From NCBI GenBank assembly GCA_004195335.1, contig SDWK01000137.1, positions 1 through 14,655 on the forward strand: DNA of 14,655 bases, written 5' to 3'. A model generated the notes under the pieces. The model saw nothing but the letters and a program-made list of their open reading frames with translations. It searched no databases and was not told the origin of the DNA. Below are positions 9,099 through 14,512 of this stretch, piece after piece (position 1 is the first letter of the stretch; each line of letters opens with the position of its first letter). Origin of the DNA: Shewanella sp. GTDB lineage: Bacteria > Pseudomonadota > Gammaproteobacteria > Enterobacterales > Shewanellaceae. The position numbers and the translations under genes were made by a program.

Positions 9099-9150
9099 TA
9101 CCCAAGCGACCTCAAGATGCTGAATCCCGTATCTTGAAGTGGTTTGGGTA
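9099..9150. repeat. 52-bp palindromic repeat (REP/MITE-like, Shewanella/Vibrio type)
   Basis: The arms TACCCAAGCGACCTCAAGAT (from 9099) and ATCTTGAAGTGGTTTGGGTA (ending 9150) are inverted repeats over about 22 bp with three differences, separated by about 8 bp. The RNA would form a long hairpin in which two of the mismatches become G-U pairs. I recognise the core CCCAAGCGACCTCAAGATGC as a sequence repeated many times in Shewanella and Vibrio genomes (from memory, not searched). It lies between the start of the 461-aa gene and the end of the first regulator cassette. On the minus strand the hairpin is followed by a T-rich run, so it may also end that cassette's transcript. Confidence 0.7.
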
Positions 9151-9203
9151 TTGTTATCTATAACTTTTATTATAGCCTATCACTCATAAGTCAGCGACTG
9201 GAT

Positions 9204-9259
9204 AACTGATGCAACGGAATACCGCTAAAGCAACTGATGTAACAGAATACAGCTAAAGC
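9204..9259. repeat. Two 28-bp direct repeats after the first FidL-like gene
   Basis: Unit 1 (9204-9231) and unit 2 (9232-9259) are head-to-tail copies that differ at three of 28 positions. A partial third copy (AACTAATGCAC, from 9260) runs into the 3' end of the FidL-like gene, so the TAG stop of that gene lies at the edge of the array. On the minus strand the unit reads TTGCTTTAGC, then GTATTC, then CATCAG. The array probably arose by duplication beside the gene end. Function is unknown. Confidence 0.75.
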
Positions 9260-9261
9260 AA

Positions 9262-9783
9262 CTAATGCACCAAACGACAGCCACAGACCGTGTTGCTTGG
9301 CTGAAACAGTACTATAGCGTAATCTTTCTGTTCATCGAGATCTAATGTTTCTATAGTCAGGTTATGCATCCCTTTATTATCCAGGTTAAATGAACTCACA
9401 TAGGAAAGATATTGCATATGTTCAGGTTGTCTCTGATCATCATAGACTTCAGACTCCTCTTTGGTCTTAACAGAAAAAGAGTACCTCTGGGCATCACTAT
9501 CGTAATTTATCAAACTCCCTTTCATCCGAATATTACCAGCCGGGCTGCCATCAAAATTGAAGTATCGATAATTAAACTGTGCCTGTTTTCCCTTGGCAAT
9601 CACATCGACGAGTAGATAATTGCGCCCCTTATCGGTATCGCCTTTATGTCTATCGAATAACTCCGAGCTACAATTTAACATCAAGGTCTCGCTCGGATTT
9701 AGATAACGATAGCTGATAGAGAAACTGATTAATAGCAGTACTAATATGACGGAGTTGACACCCCAAAGTAATTTTCTATTCAC
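9262..9783 (-). CDS. FidL/ToxS-like membrane partner protein, cassette 1
   Basis: This 173-aa protein has a short cytoplasmic tail, one membrane helix (about 10-25, VILVLLLISFSISY) and a periplasmic domain. It resembles the FidL-like family, the partner encoded next to MarT-type ToxR-like regulators, and matches the 177-aa protein encoded at 13240-13773: an early Cys (C38), a DVIAKGK block, YRYF, MKGSL, a PEHMQYLSY block and a C-terminal Cys region (C167, C169, in TVCGCRL). The two disulphide-capable cysteine sites are shared. I prefer GTG 9783 over ATG 9798: it has an upstream GAGGTGG ribosome site, and it overlaps the regulator stop by exactly 8 bp, the same as in the other cassette. It is probably translationally coupled to the regulator. 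A role in stabilising or gating the regulator is inferred from ToxS/FidL. Confidence 0.78.
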   Translation of the reverse strand: MNRKLLWGVNSVILVLLLISFSISYRYLNPSETLMLNCSSELFDRHKGDTDKGRNYLLVDVIAKGKQAQFNYRYFNFDGSPAGNIRMKGSLINYDSDAQRYSFSVKTKEESEVYDDQRQPEHMQYLSYVSSFNLDNKGMHNLTIETLDLDEQKDYAIVLFQPSNTVCGCRLVH

Positions 9784-10510
9784 AAAGCGCCACCTCATCT
9801 AACCAAACTTCAGAGATAAATTGTTTCTTTTGGCGAAAGTCAGATAGCTTAAGGTTTCTGACGACCGACTGACCCAACTTTTCCCCTCTCATAGTAATAT
9901 TAAACACTTGCTCATCATGGGATAAAGAGAGATAGATATCTTGCCAAGGCGCCGAGTAGCACCCTTTGAAGCCGGCAGAAAATTGCGTAATCACACGCAT
10001 TAATGACTCATTGTTTGTTTTCGATTTTGAGTAACTAATCAAGTTTATCTGCTGACCAGATAAGAGCGTGAGCGGTGTAACATGATAAGGTTCAGTAGTC
10101 GAACCACTCTTTGAAAACAGGCTAACGAGCGCTATGGCAATGACGATAACCGTTATCATCACAGCCAAAATGAGCCAACGTTTAACCTTGGCCATCGGTG
10201 TCCACTGAATACGCTTCGCTTCGCCCCGTAACCGATACCCTTTACTCTTTACCGTCTCAATCAACTGCTCATGCTCTGGCCCTAAGAAAGAACGTAACAT
10301 AAACACGGCGCGAGTCACTGAAGAATCACTCAAAGGAGGATGCTCTTCATCGGCAGCACCTAACTTATGCTTAGCTACAATCCTGTTGCGATTGGCAATA
10401 AGCAGTTTAAGCACCTGTAATTCGGCCCTGGGTAGGTGCCACACATCGCCACTTTCCAAGTTCTTTAGTTGCGCTCGCTGAATATCAAACTGACAACTGC
10501 CCAATTGCAT
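9776..10510 (-). CDS. ToxR/MarT-like membrane-bound winged-helix regulator, cassette 1
   Basis: This 244-aa protein has an N-terminal OmpR/PhoB-type winged helix (about 1-97: LPRAELQVLKLLIANRNRIV, then SVTRAVFMLRSFLG as recognition region, then ETVKSKGYRLRG as the wing). One membrane helix follows (112-131, LILAVMITVIVIAIALVSLF), then a periplasmic domain of about 110 residues with two cysteines, C183 and C243. There is no receiver domain, so signalling is by the ToxR/CadC one-component mode: periplasmic sensing with DNA binding at the membrane. The frame is open to 10537, but ATG 10508-10510 has an upstream AGGGA and aligns with the start of the paralogue (MQLGSCQFD and MQIGCCWFD). The gene is divergent from the cytochrome operon, which is therefore its most likely target; autoregulation is also plausible. 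Confidence 0.85.
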   Translation of the reverse strand: MQLGSCQFDIQRAQLKNLESGDVWHLPRAELQVLKLLIANRNRIVAKHKLGAADEEHPPLSDSSVTRAVFMLRSFLGPEHEQLIETVKSKGYRLRGEAKRIQWTPMAKVKRWLILAVMITVIVIAIALVSLFSKSGSTTEPYHVTPLTLLSGQQINLISYSKSKTNNESLMRVITQFSAGFKGCYSAPWQDIYLSLSHDEQVFNITMRGEKLGQSVVRNLKLSDFRQKKQFISEVWLDEVALCE

Positions 10511-10638
10511 ATAGTTACATCCCTTAACAGATAACAATTAAATCATATTCAATAAAACTAATGATTTCTGTGATCCCCCCTATCTCCTATAAAAGTTCGC
10601 TAAAAAATATACACTTAGCGGCAAGATGATGACAAATT

Positions 10639-10654
10639 TGCGAACGAAATCACA
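10639..10654. promoter_or_regulatory. Putative CRP-binding site
   Basis: TGCGA-ACGAAA-TCACA matches the TGTGA-N6-TCACA consensus with one change, and is preceded by AAATT as CRP sites often are. It is 128 bp upstream of the regulator 1 start and about 330 bp upstream of the cytochrome start, so it would more likely act on the regulator. CRP is known to control anaerobic respiration genes in Shewanella oneidensis. A single near-match could arise by chance. Confidence 0.35.
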
Positions 10655-10888
10655 CTGTTGAAGATATGAAGAAGGTCTGGGGTTTGTCTTCATAACGGGT
10701 AAATTAACATGAATTTAACAAATGTAGTGACCTGTCTCCGCTTCAACTCTAAAAAGACGATGCTAACAGGCGGGCCTAATCGATAAAACACATCACCCCT
10801 ACTCTCATTTGATTCAAAAGTTTTTTCTAATGAAGCTAAATATTCATCGGCCGAAGATCACACTATTTATAAACCAGACCCCGCAAAC

Positions 10889-10902
10889 TTAATTCAAATC
10901 AA
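10889..10902. promoter_or_regulatory. Putative FNR-type (EtrA) site upstream of the cytochrome operon
   Basis: TTAAT-TCAA-ATCAA matches the FNR consensus TTGAT-N4-ATCAA with one change. Its centre is about 86 bp before the cytochrome start codon. If the TATACA at 10946-10951 is the -10 element, the site would be centred near -62, a usual class I activator position. No good -35 box is visible, which fits an activator-dependent promoter. This would imply anaerobic induction. Confidence 0.35.
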
Positions 10903-10945
10903 ACGGCGGTGAAGTCAACCCAGGCCAAGCCACTTTACAGTTAGC

Positions 10946-10951
10946 TATACA
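10946..10951 (+). promoter_or_regulatory. Candidate -10 element of the cytochrome operon
   Basis: TATACA lies 30 bp upstream of the cytochrome start codon in an AT-rich stretch and matches TATAAT at five of six positions. No matching -35 hexamer is seen at 16-18 bp. It is the best -10 candidate in the last 60 bp before the gene, but remains weak. Confidence 0.3.
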
Positions 10952-10981
10952 AAAATAACGCTTATTCAGTAAGGAATGATT

Positions 10982-11806
10982 ATGACTATTAACAGACGAC
11001 AAGCATTAACCCAAATCATCGGTATCAGTACAGCGGCCGCAGGTGCGACGCTTATGGGTACTTCGGCATTCGCGGCGACAGATGAAGCCGGAAACTTCAA
11101 ATTAGAGCTAGGCGACAAGCTTAAGTATGTGCCATTGGATGCTATGGCAACGGCAAAACTCGCTTATGAAACAGGCGGCGGCTGTATGCATCAGGTTTTC
11201 CACTCTCTTATCCATATGTTAGCCAACTCAGATAGTGCCGATGCCGCCAATTTCGCGTCTATCCCTACGGCACTAGCTGGATATGGTGCAGCAGGTATCG
11301 CAGGACAAGGCACAGTCTGCGGTAACAACAACGCAACCGGTATGCTGGTGAATATCCTTGGTGATATCAACGGACAAAACTCGGCGGTTATCGGTGCATT
11401 ATTCAGATACTATGAGAATACTGAACTACCACTCTCTTCTCCTGAGTTCGTTGCCGGTATCGGCTCTACTGCAGAGAAGACAACAGATGAAGTTGTCAGC
11501 TCATCGGTAGCGAACAGTATTCTTTGTCACTCATCAATCAGTAACTGGTCAAAGGCATCGGGTAAAACCTTCGCCCAGAAGGGTGAGCGCTGTAAGCGTC
11601 TGTCGGCTTCTATCGCCTTCCACCTTGTAGAGCTATTGAACCGTGCCTATGCCGGTGAAGACCTGAGTGCCCTGCCTGAGTCTAAGCCTTCGGAAGAAGC
11701 ACAAGCCTGTCAGAGCTGTCACGGCGTAGATGCAACGATGGGCACAGCTGCCAGCGTTAAAACCGATATGGAATGTACTACTTGTCATACCGGCCACTTC
11801 AACTAA
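10982..11806 (+). CDS. Tat-exported split-Soret-type dihaem cytochrome c (C_GCAxxG_C_C family)
   Basis: This 274-aa precursor begins with a twin-arginine signal (NRRQAL at 4-9, hydrophobic 11-30, probable cleavage after AFA at 29-31), so it should be exported to the periplasm already folded. The mature part shows the C_GCAxxG_C_C pattern: C68 (GGGCMHQVF), C113 in VCGNNNATG, C182 and C204 (GERCKRL). Two haem c motifs lie near the C-terminus, CQSCH (243-247) and CTTCH (265-269). Size, Tat signal, four cysteines and two C-terminal haems all fit split-Soret cytochrome c, known from Desulfovibrio, where a dimer carries two haems per subunit and may hold an iron-sulphur cluster. Its physiological role is unsettled. 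ATG 10982 is chosen over ATG 10976 because AAGGA at 10971-10975 is six bases before the former and directly abuts the latter. It is the first gene of an operon with the lipoprotein, 11 bp away. Confidence 0.85.
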   Translation: MTINRRQALTQIIGISTAAAGATLMGTSAFAATDEAGNFKLELGDKLKYVPLDAMATAKLAYETGGGCMHQVFHSLIHMLANSDSADAANFASIPTALAGYGAAGIAGQGTVCGNNNATGMLVNILGDINGQNSAVIGALFRYYENTELPLSSPEFVAGIGSTAEKTTDEVVSSSVANSILCHSSISNWSKASGKTFAQKGERCKRLSASIAFHLVELLNRAYAGEDLSALPESKPSEEAQACQSCHGVDATMGTAASVKTDMECTTCHTGHFN

Positions 11807-11817
11807 AGGAGCGCGTC

Positions 11818-12348
11818 ATGAACTATAAACTATTCGGCGTACTCTTGACCGGGGCGCTACTGACTACCGCCTGTAGCAGTGATGATAATGATAACGATAT
11901 TGAAAACCCAGTAGAGCCGCCACCGGTGGCGACAACAGTTGACGTAGATGAAGCGGCTACCATAGGGCTTAAATTAGCGACTTTCGATGGTATAAGTGGC
12001 GCCCTTAGCTTTAGCCTTAGCGATGCCGATGAGATGGCTGTCACTAATGCTAAAAACTATCGAATTGTCTACTTTGGTTTTCCGGACCCTGATGAGAAGT
12101 CATCTAAGCCTAAGGCATGGAAACGTTGGCATCTGAGCAAGTCATATCTGTGCGACAGTGAAGCCAATGAGTGCGAAGGCCTGCTTACAGAGACTGAAAC
12201 GAAAGGAAGCTACACCTTCGAGGCTCCGGGGCTGGATTGGGATAGCGATGCAACTCCTGGTGCGGTACAGAAGTATAAGGTCGCTATTGAAATAAAAGGC
12301 GCCTTAAGCAGCAGTGAGTTGGAGCTTCTTCCACCTCCATCAGTGTAA
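11818..12348 (+). CDS. Outer-membrane-type lipoprotein resembling the N-terminal domain of OmcA/MtrC cytochromes
   Basis: This 176-aa lipoprotein precursor has a signal peptide ending in the lipobox LTTAC (Cys19). Serine at +2 favours outer-membrane delivery. A flexible Asp/Asn/Pro-rich linker (20-38) follows, like that after the lipidated Cys of MtrC and OmcA. The folded part (40-165) resembles the haem-free beta domain I of MtrC: a ..TNAKNYRIVYFGF strand, WKRWHLSKSYLCDS (compare NWQGLGSSKSY in MtrC), GSYTFEAPGLD (compare GSYTFKFDAF), and VQKYKVAIEIKG. C112 and C118 could form a disulphide. It stops where the decahaem part of those proteins would begin, and no CXXCH lies in this gene or just after it. 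ATG 11818 has AAGGAG six bases upstream; the frame open from 11773 overlaps the cytochrome. It may dock or anchor the cytochrome at the envelope. The MtrC likeness is by eye and needs a profile search. Confidence 0.72.
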   Translation: MNYKLFGVLLTGALLTTACSSDDNDNDIENPVEPPPVATTVDVDEAATIGLKLATFDGISGALSFSLSDADEMAVTNAKNYRIVYFGFPDPDEKSSKPKAWKRWHLSKSYLCDSEANECEGLLTETETKGSYTFEAPGLDWDSDATPGAVQKYKVAIEIKGALSSSELELLPPPSV

Positions 12349-12372
12349 AAGTATATGCTTTAAAGTGTTATC

Positions 12373-12498
12373 AAACTGCTTTATACAAACATGATGTTTG
12401 TCGCCATCGCGAGCCTGGGTTCATCACCATGACCTTAGTGTAAAGCAGTTTCCCATCGTTAAACGTTAGTCGCCAATTATCACTGTTTAAATGGCGAC
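12373..12498 (+). other. Possible structured 3' untranslated region of the cytochrome operon
   Basis: Between the lipoprotein stop and the terminator are several inverted repeats: an 11-bp perfect pair AAACTGCTTTA (12373-12383) and TAAAGCAGTTT (12441-12451); a 17-bp palindrome ACAAACATGATGTTTGT (12385-12401) inside it; and GTCGCCAT (12400-12407) plus a second GTCGCCA (12469-12475), either of which can pair with ATGGCGAC (12491-12498). The competing pairs suggest alternative folds. This could be a 3'-UTR small RNA, a stability element, or a decayed repeat element. Confidence 0.5.
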
Positions 12499-12529
12499 AT
12501 ATTAATTAGATTACTATCGTCCCCACTTT

Positions 12530-12556
12530 GGAGAGGTTTTCCCTCTCCTTTTTTTT
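12530..12556 (+). terminator. Rho-independent terminator of the cytochrome-lipoprotein operon
   Basis: The stem GGAGAGG (12530-12536) and CCTCTCC (12542-12548) has a 5-nt TTTTC loop and is followed by eight T residues (12549-12556). It is a strong intrinsic terminator on the plus strand, 182 bp after the lipoprotein stop, and is the only one seen between that gene and the repeat array, so it most likely ends the operon. Confidence 0.92.
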
Positions 12557-12643
12557 GTACTCACCAAATGATTTCCCCTTCCGCCAACACGAAATAGGCT
12601 AACCCATATTAAGGGTTAAGCAGTCTACTTCTCTAGTTATGAA

Positions 12644-12695
12644 CAGTCATCAGTCATCAGTCATCAGTCATCAGTCATCAGTCATCAGTCATCAG
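12644..12695. repeat. Heptanucleotide tandem array, (CAGTCAT)7
   Basis: Seven perfect copies of CAGTCAT run from 12644 to 12692, followed by a partial CAG. The unit is 7 bp, so a change in copy number shifts any reading frame across it. The array is perfect, which suggests recent expansion by slipped-strand replication. It lies 88 bp after the terminator and is not inside a supported gene. Confidence 0.95.
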
Positions 12696-12898
12696 CTCAA
12701 CACTTACAGCCTCTCTTTACCGGAGCAATAGGTATTAAAGCATGGGCTGAACGACTTAGTGAAGACCAGGTGCGGTAAATTTGGGAGGTTACACAGCTCG
12801 AAGCTCTCTACATGACCAATACCAATCAGTATAAAGATGTGATCGCTCAGCGAGAATTTAGTGCTTCAGAGGCAAGGTCATTAATTGCTCCTGCATAA
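12692..12898 (+). pseudogene. Possible remnant reading frame interrupted by a stop
   Basis: Reading from TCA at 12692, the frame gives a protein-like stretch (GAIGIKAWAERLSEDQVR), a TAA at 12776-12778, then IWEVTQLEALYMTN and on into the left end of the MITE-like element, with a stop near 12896. No ribosome site is seen and no family is recognised. It may be a decayed gene cut by the element insertion, or chance. Low confidence. Confidence 0.2.
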
Positions 12899-13132
12899 AT
12901 GACATTTGCAACATCCATGTTGCTCGCAACGAGTGAAGAACATAGTCGTTCTACGTTTAAGCTCGTTAACACAGCATCGGATGCGCTAAAACTCGCCTGA
13001 TAGGCGTGTTTTTGGCTGCCTACTTCTGCGTTGAATGGCCTCACAAGGGAACAACCATTCCATTATCCATTCGCCTTGAATTAGTGGCCAAAAAACACGC
13101 TGAGTAGATCACTTTCTTATACTGATTGGTAT
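12819..13132. mobile_element. MITE-like element with about 34-bp inverted terminal repeats (314 bp)
   Basis: The left end ATACCAATCAGTATAA (from 12819) and right end TTATACTGATTGGTAT (to 13132) are inverted repeats. The match continues inward through GATC and CTCAGCG (to 12852 on the left and about 13098 on the right) with a few mismatches. The inside codes for no transposase; it holds only a 65-codon minus-strand open frame (12847-13044) that I regard as a passenger. The ends match a non-autonomous repeat I associate with Shewanella and other marine gammaproteobacteria. No target duplication beyond a possible TA is visible, so exact borders are uncertain. Confidence 0.75.
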
Positions 13133-13239
13133 AACATCGAAACAATGACAGGTCATGTTTATCGCGGTGTCAGTTTCTTATAACGCTTAAAATTAAGAGG
13201 TACAGGGAAACGGCGAGGAGAGCATATACGAATTAAGAG

Positions 13240-13773
13240 TTAATTGAGCTCGCAAGCCCAGACACCATTACCGGGATGAAACTGAATAACCGCATTTCCT
13301 TGCACTGCATTCATGTCAAGTACATGGATATCAAGTGGAATAGTGGTAGGAGTCACTCCAGGGAGTGCATTTTGACTGTATTCGATGAGCCTGCTCATCT
13401 GCTCAGGAAACCGGGGAGGAGAAATACTTGAAAGCAGCTCGCCACTATCCAGTTCCAATCTATAGGTCATCGTCTTCAAATCCAGCTTAAGTAACGTCCC
13501 TTTCATGATGATACTGCTCTGTTCAATTTCATCTTCAAGAAAGCGATACTGAAGTTCAATTTTTTTTCCCTTAGTGATGATATCGATAACGATATCCGTG
13601 GGTCTATCTTCAAGGGTAGTATAGATATTCGCTCTGCAAGATGCCTGGAGGTTTTCTCCATTCATCACATAATAATTAAGTCCCAAACAAAACCCAATAA
13701 TCATTAAGAAGGTGACAATAAGTGGCCAAACTTTCACGTCATGTTTCAGGTTATTAGCAAAGAGATTAATCAC
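13240..13773 (-). CDS. FidL/ToxS-like membrane partner protein, cassette 2
   Basis: This 177-aa protein has one membrane helix (about 16-35, VWPLIVTFLMIIGFCLGLNY) and a periplasmic domain. It is a paralogue of the FidL-like protein at 9262-9783: it shares an early Cys (C46), the DIITKGK block (64-70), QYRFLE (75-80), MKGTL, PEQMSRLIEYS (123-133), the AVIQFHPGNGVWAC motif and a terminal Cys (C174). The start is GTG (complement of 13771-13773) and overlaps the regulator's stop by 8 bp, identical in geometry to cassette 1, implying coupled translation at a fixed ratio. It probably modulates the regulator through periplasmic contact, as ToxS does for ToxR; that is inference. Confidence 0.78.
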   Translation of the reverse strand: MINLFANNLKHDVKVWPLIVTFLMIIGFCLGLNYYVMNGENLQASCRANIYTTLEDRPTDIVIDIITKGKKIELQYRFLEDEIEQSSIIMKGTLLKLDLKTMTYRLELDSGELLSSISPPRFPEQMSRLIEYSQNALPGVTPTTIPLDIHVLDMNAVQGNAVIQFHPGNGVWACELN

Positions 13774-14512
13774 AGATCCCTACTTTTTTTAACCAAGCAT
13801 GATTGATGAAATCCCACTGTGCATCTATAGGCACTATCTTCAGCGTCTTCAGATTAGCATGTCCTCCAGTATCCTTTCTCAGGGCGATACTGATAACGCC
13901 ATCTTGTGGATCACCTGAAGAAACGGACAAAAAAATCTGGCTCCATGGCGTCATTGAGCATGTTTCGACAGACTCAATAAAATGCTGACTCTGAACAAAA
14001 TAGGCTTGCTCTTCCTTCTCTGAGCTAAATGATGGGAAATAGGAGACAGTACCGGACGGTGTTGTAAGTACATGTCCATTTTCAGGCTTAATATCCACAG
14101 CAGGTTCAAAAAATGAGTAGATTAGGACAATCAACAATAAGATTTGAGCAACCAATATGCTATAGCGCTTCTTAGAGATACTTCTAAAAGGTATAGCTGA
14201 AAACTCACCCGTTTTAACCGAAGGCTTATTATGTAACACATAACCTTGGTCATCGACGCGTTCGATCAAAGAGGCATATCGCTTCTCAAGATAAAAACAG
14301 ATCCTTTCTATAGATTCAGTTAATATCTCGACCTTACGATTTTCGACAGGCATCCCCTGGATTAATTCCTGAATAGAGAGCACCTTACCGCGATGTTTGG
14401 CCAGCATCTCCAGCACTGAAAATTCAACAGCAGACATTTTCCAACTGGTGTCATTAATCAGATTGGACAAAGTCTTGCGACTCATATCAAACCAACAGCA
14501 ACCAATTTGCAT
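13766..14512 (-). CDS. ToxR/MarT-like membrane-bound winged-helix regulator, cassette 2
   Basis: This 248-aa protein is a diverged paralogue of the regulator at 9776-10510. The N-terminal winged helix (about 1-95) shows MSAVEFSVLEMLAKHRGKVL, an ILTESIERICFYLEKRY recognition segment, and VDDQGYVL as the wing. One membrane helix lies at about 116-135 (RYSILVAQILLLIVLIYSFF). The periplasmic domain has C185 and C247, and the block CSMTPWSQIFLSVS (185-198) matches CYSAPWQDIYLSLS of regulator 1; both proteins end in Cys plus an acidic residue (CD, CE). ATG 14512 has GAGG seven bases upstream. The recognition helix differs clearly from regulator 1, so the two probably bind different DNA. It is separated from the cytochrome operon by the MITE-like element. 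Its target is unknown. Confidence 0.82.
   Translation of the reverse strand: MQIGCCWFDMSRKTLSNLINDTSWKMSAVEFSVLEMLAKHRGKVLSIQELIQGMPVENRKVEILTESIERICFYLEKRYASLIERVDDQGYVLHNKPSVKTGEFSAIPFRSISKKRYSILVAQILLLIVLIYSFFEPAVDIKPENGHVLTTPSGTVSYFPSFSSEKEEQAYFVQSQHFIESVETCSMTPWSQIFLSVSSGDPQDGVISIALRKDTGGHANLKTLKIVPIDAQWDFINHAWLKKVGICD

Larger units (their letters stand above)
10511..10981. promoter_or_regulatory. Divergent 471-bp intergenic control region
   Basis: No gene is supported here. The region separates regulator 1 (minus) from the cytochrome operon (plus), so it must hold both promoters. It contains a CRP-like site (10639-10654), an FNR-like site (10889-10902), an 8-bp inverted repeat TATGAAGA/TCTTCATA (10665-10672 and 10687-10694, 14-nt gap) and a GTTCGC/GCGAAC pair (10595-10600, 10640-10645). 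The binding site of the ToxR-like regulator cannot be named from the sequence alone. Confidence 0.55.
12557..13239. other. Gene-free stretch between the cytochrome operon terminator and cassette 2
   Basis: This 683-bp region holds the heptamer array, the short broken frame and the MITE-like element described separately. In the remaining flanks (12557-12643, 13133-13239) I see no gene, RNA gene or clear terminator. No obvious terminator follows the second FidL-like gene on the minus strand before the element. Confidence 0.6.

Noticed and set aside
9204..9259. CRISPR-like 28-bp repeats
   Set aside because: The two copies are directly adjacent without spacers and no cas gene is present.
10976..10981. 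ATG 10976 as start of the cytochrome
   Set aside because: The AAGGA ribosome site abuts it with no spacer, while ATG 10982 has a six-base spacer and keeps the twin-arginine signal intact.
11773..11817. Upstream extension of the lipoprotein frame into the cytochrome gene
   Set aside because: It would bury the lipoprotein signal peptide; ATG 11818 has an ideal AAGGAG site and a correct lipobox distance.
12349..12560. Remains of the decahaem part of an MtrC/OmcA-like cytochrome after the lipoprotein stop
   Set aside because: No CXXCH-coding stretch was found in this region, and a terminator follows, so a simple frameshift does not explain the short protein.
12644..12695. CRISPR array
   Set aside because: The units are 7-bp perfect tandem copies with no spacers, so it is a microsatellite-type repeat.
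12847..13044. 65-codon minus-strand open frame
   Set aside because: It lies entirely within the MITE-like element, has no convincing ribosome site, and is best explained as a by-product of the repeat sequence.
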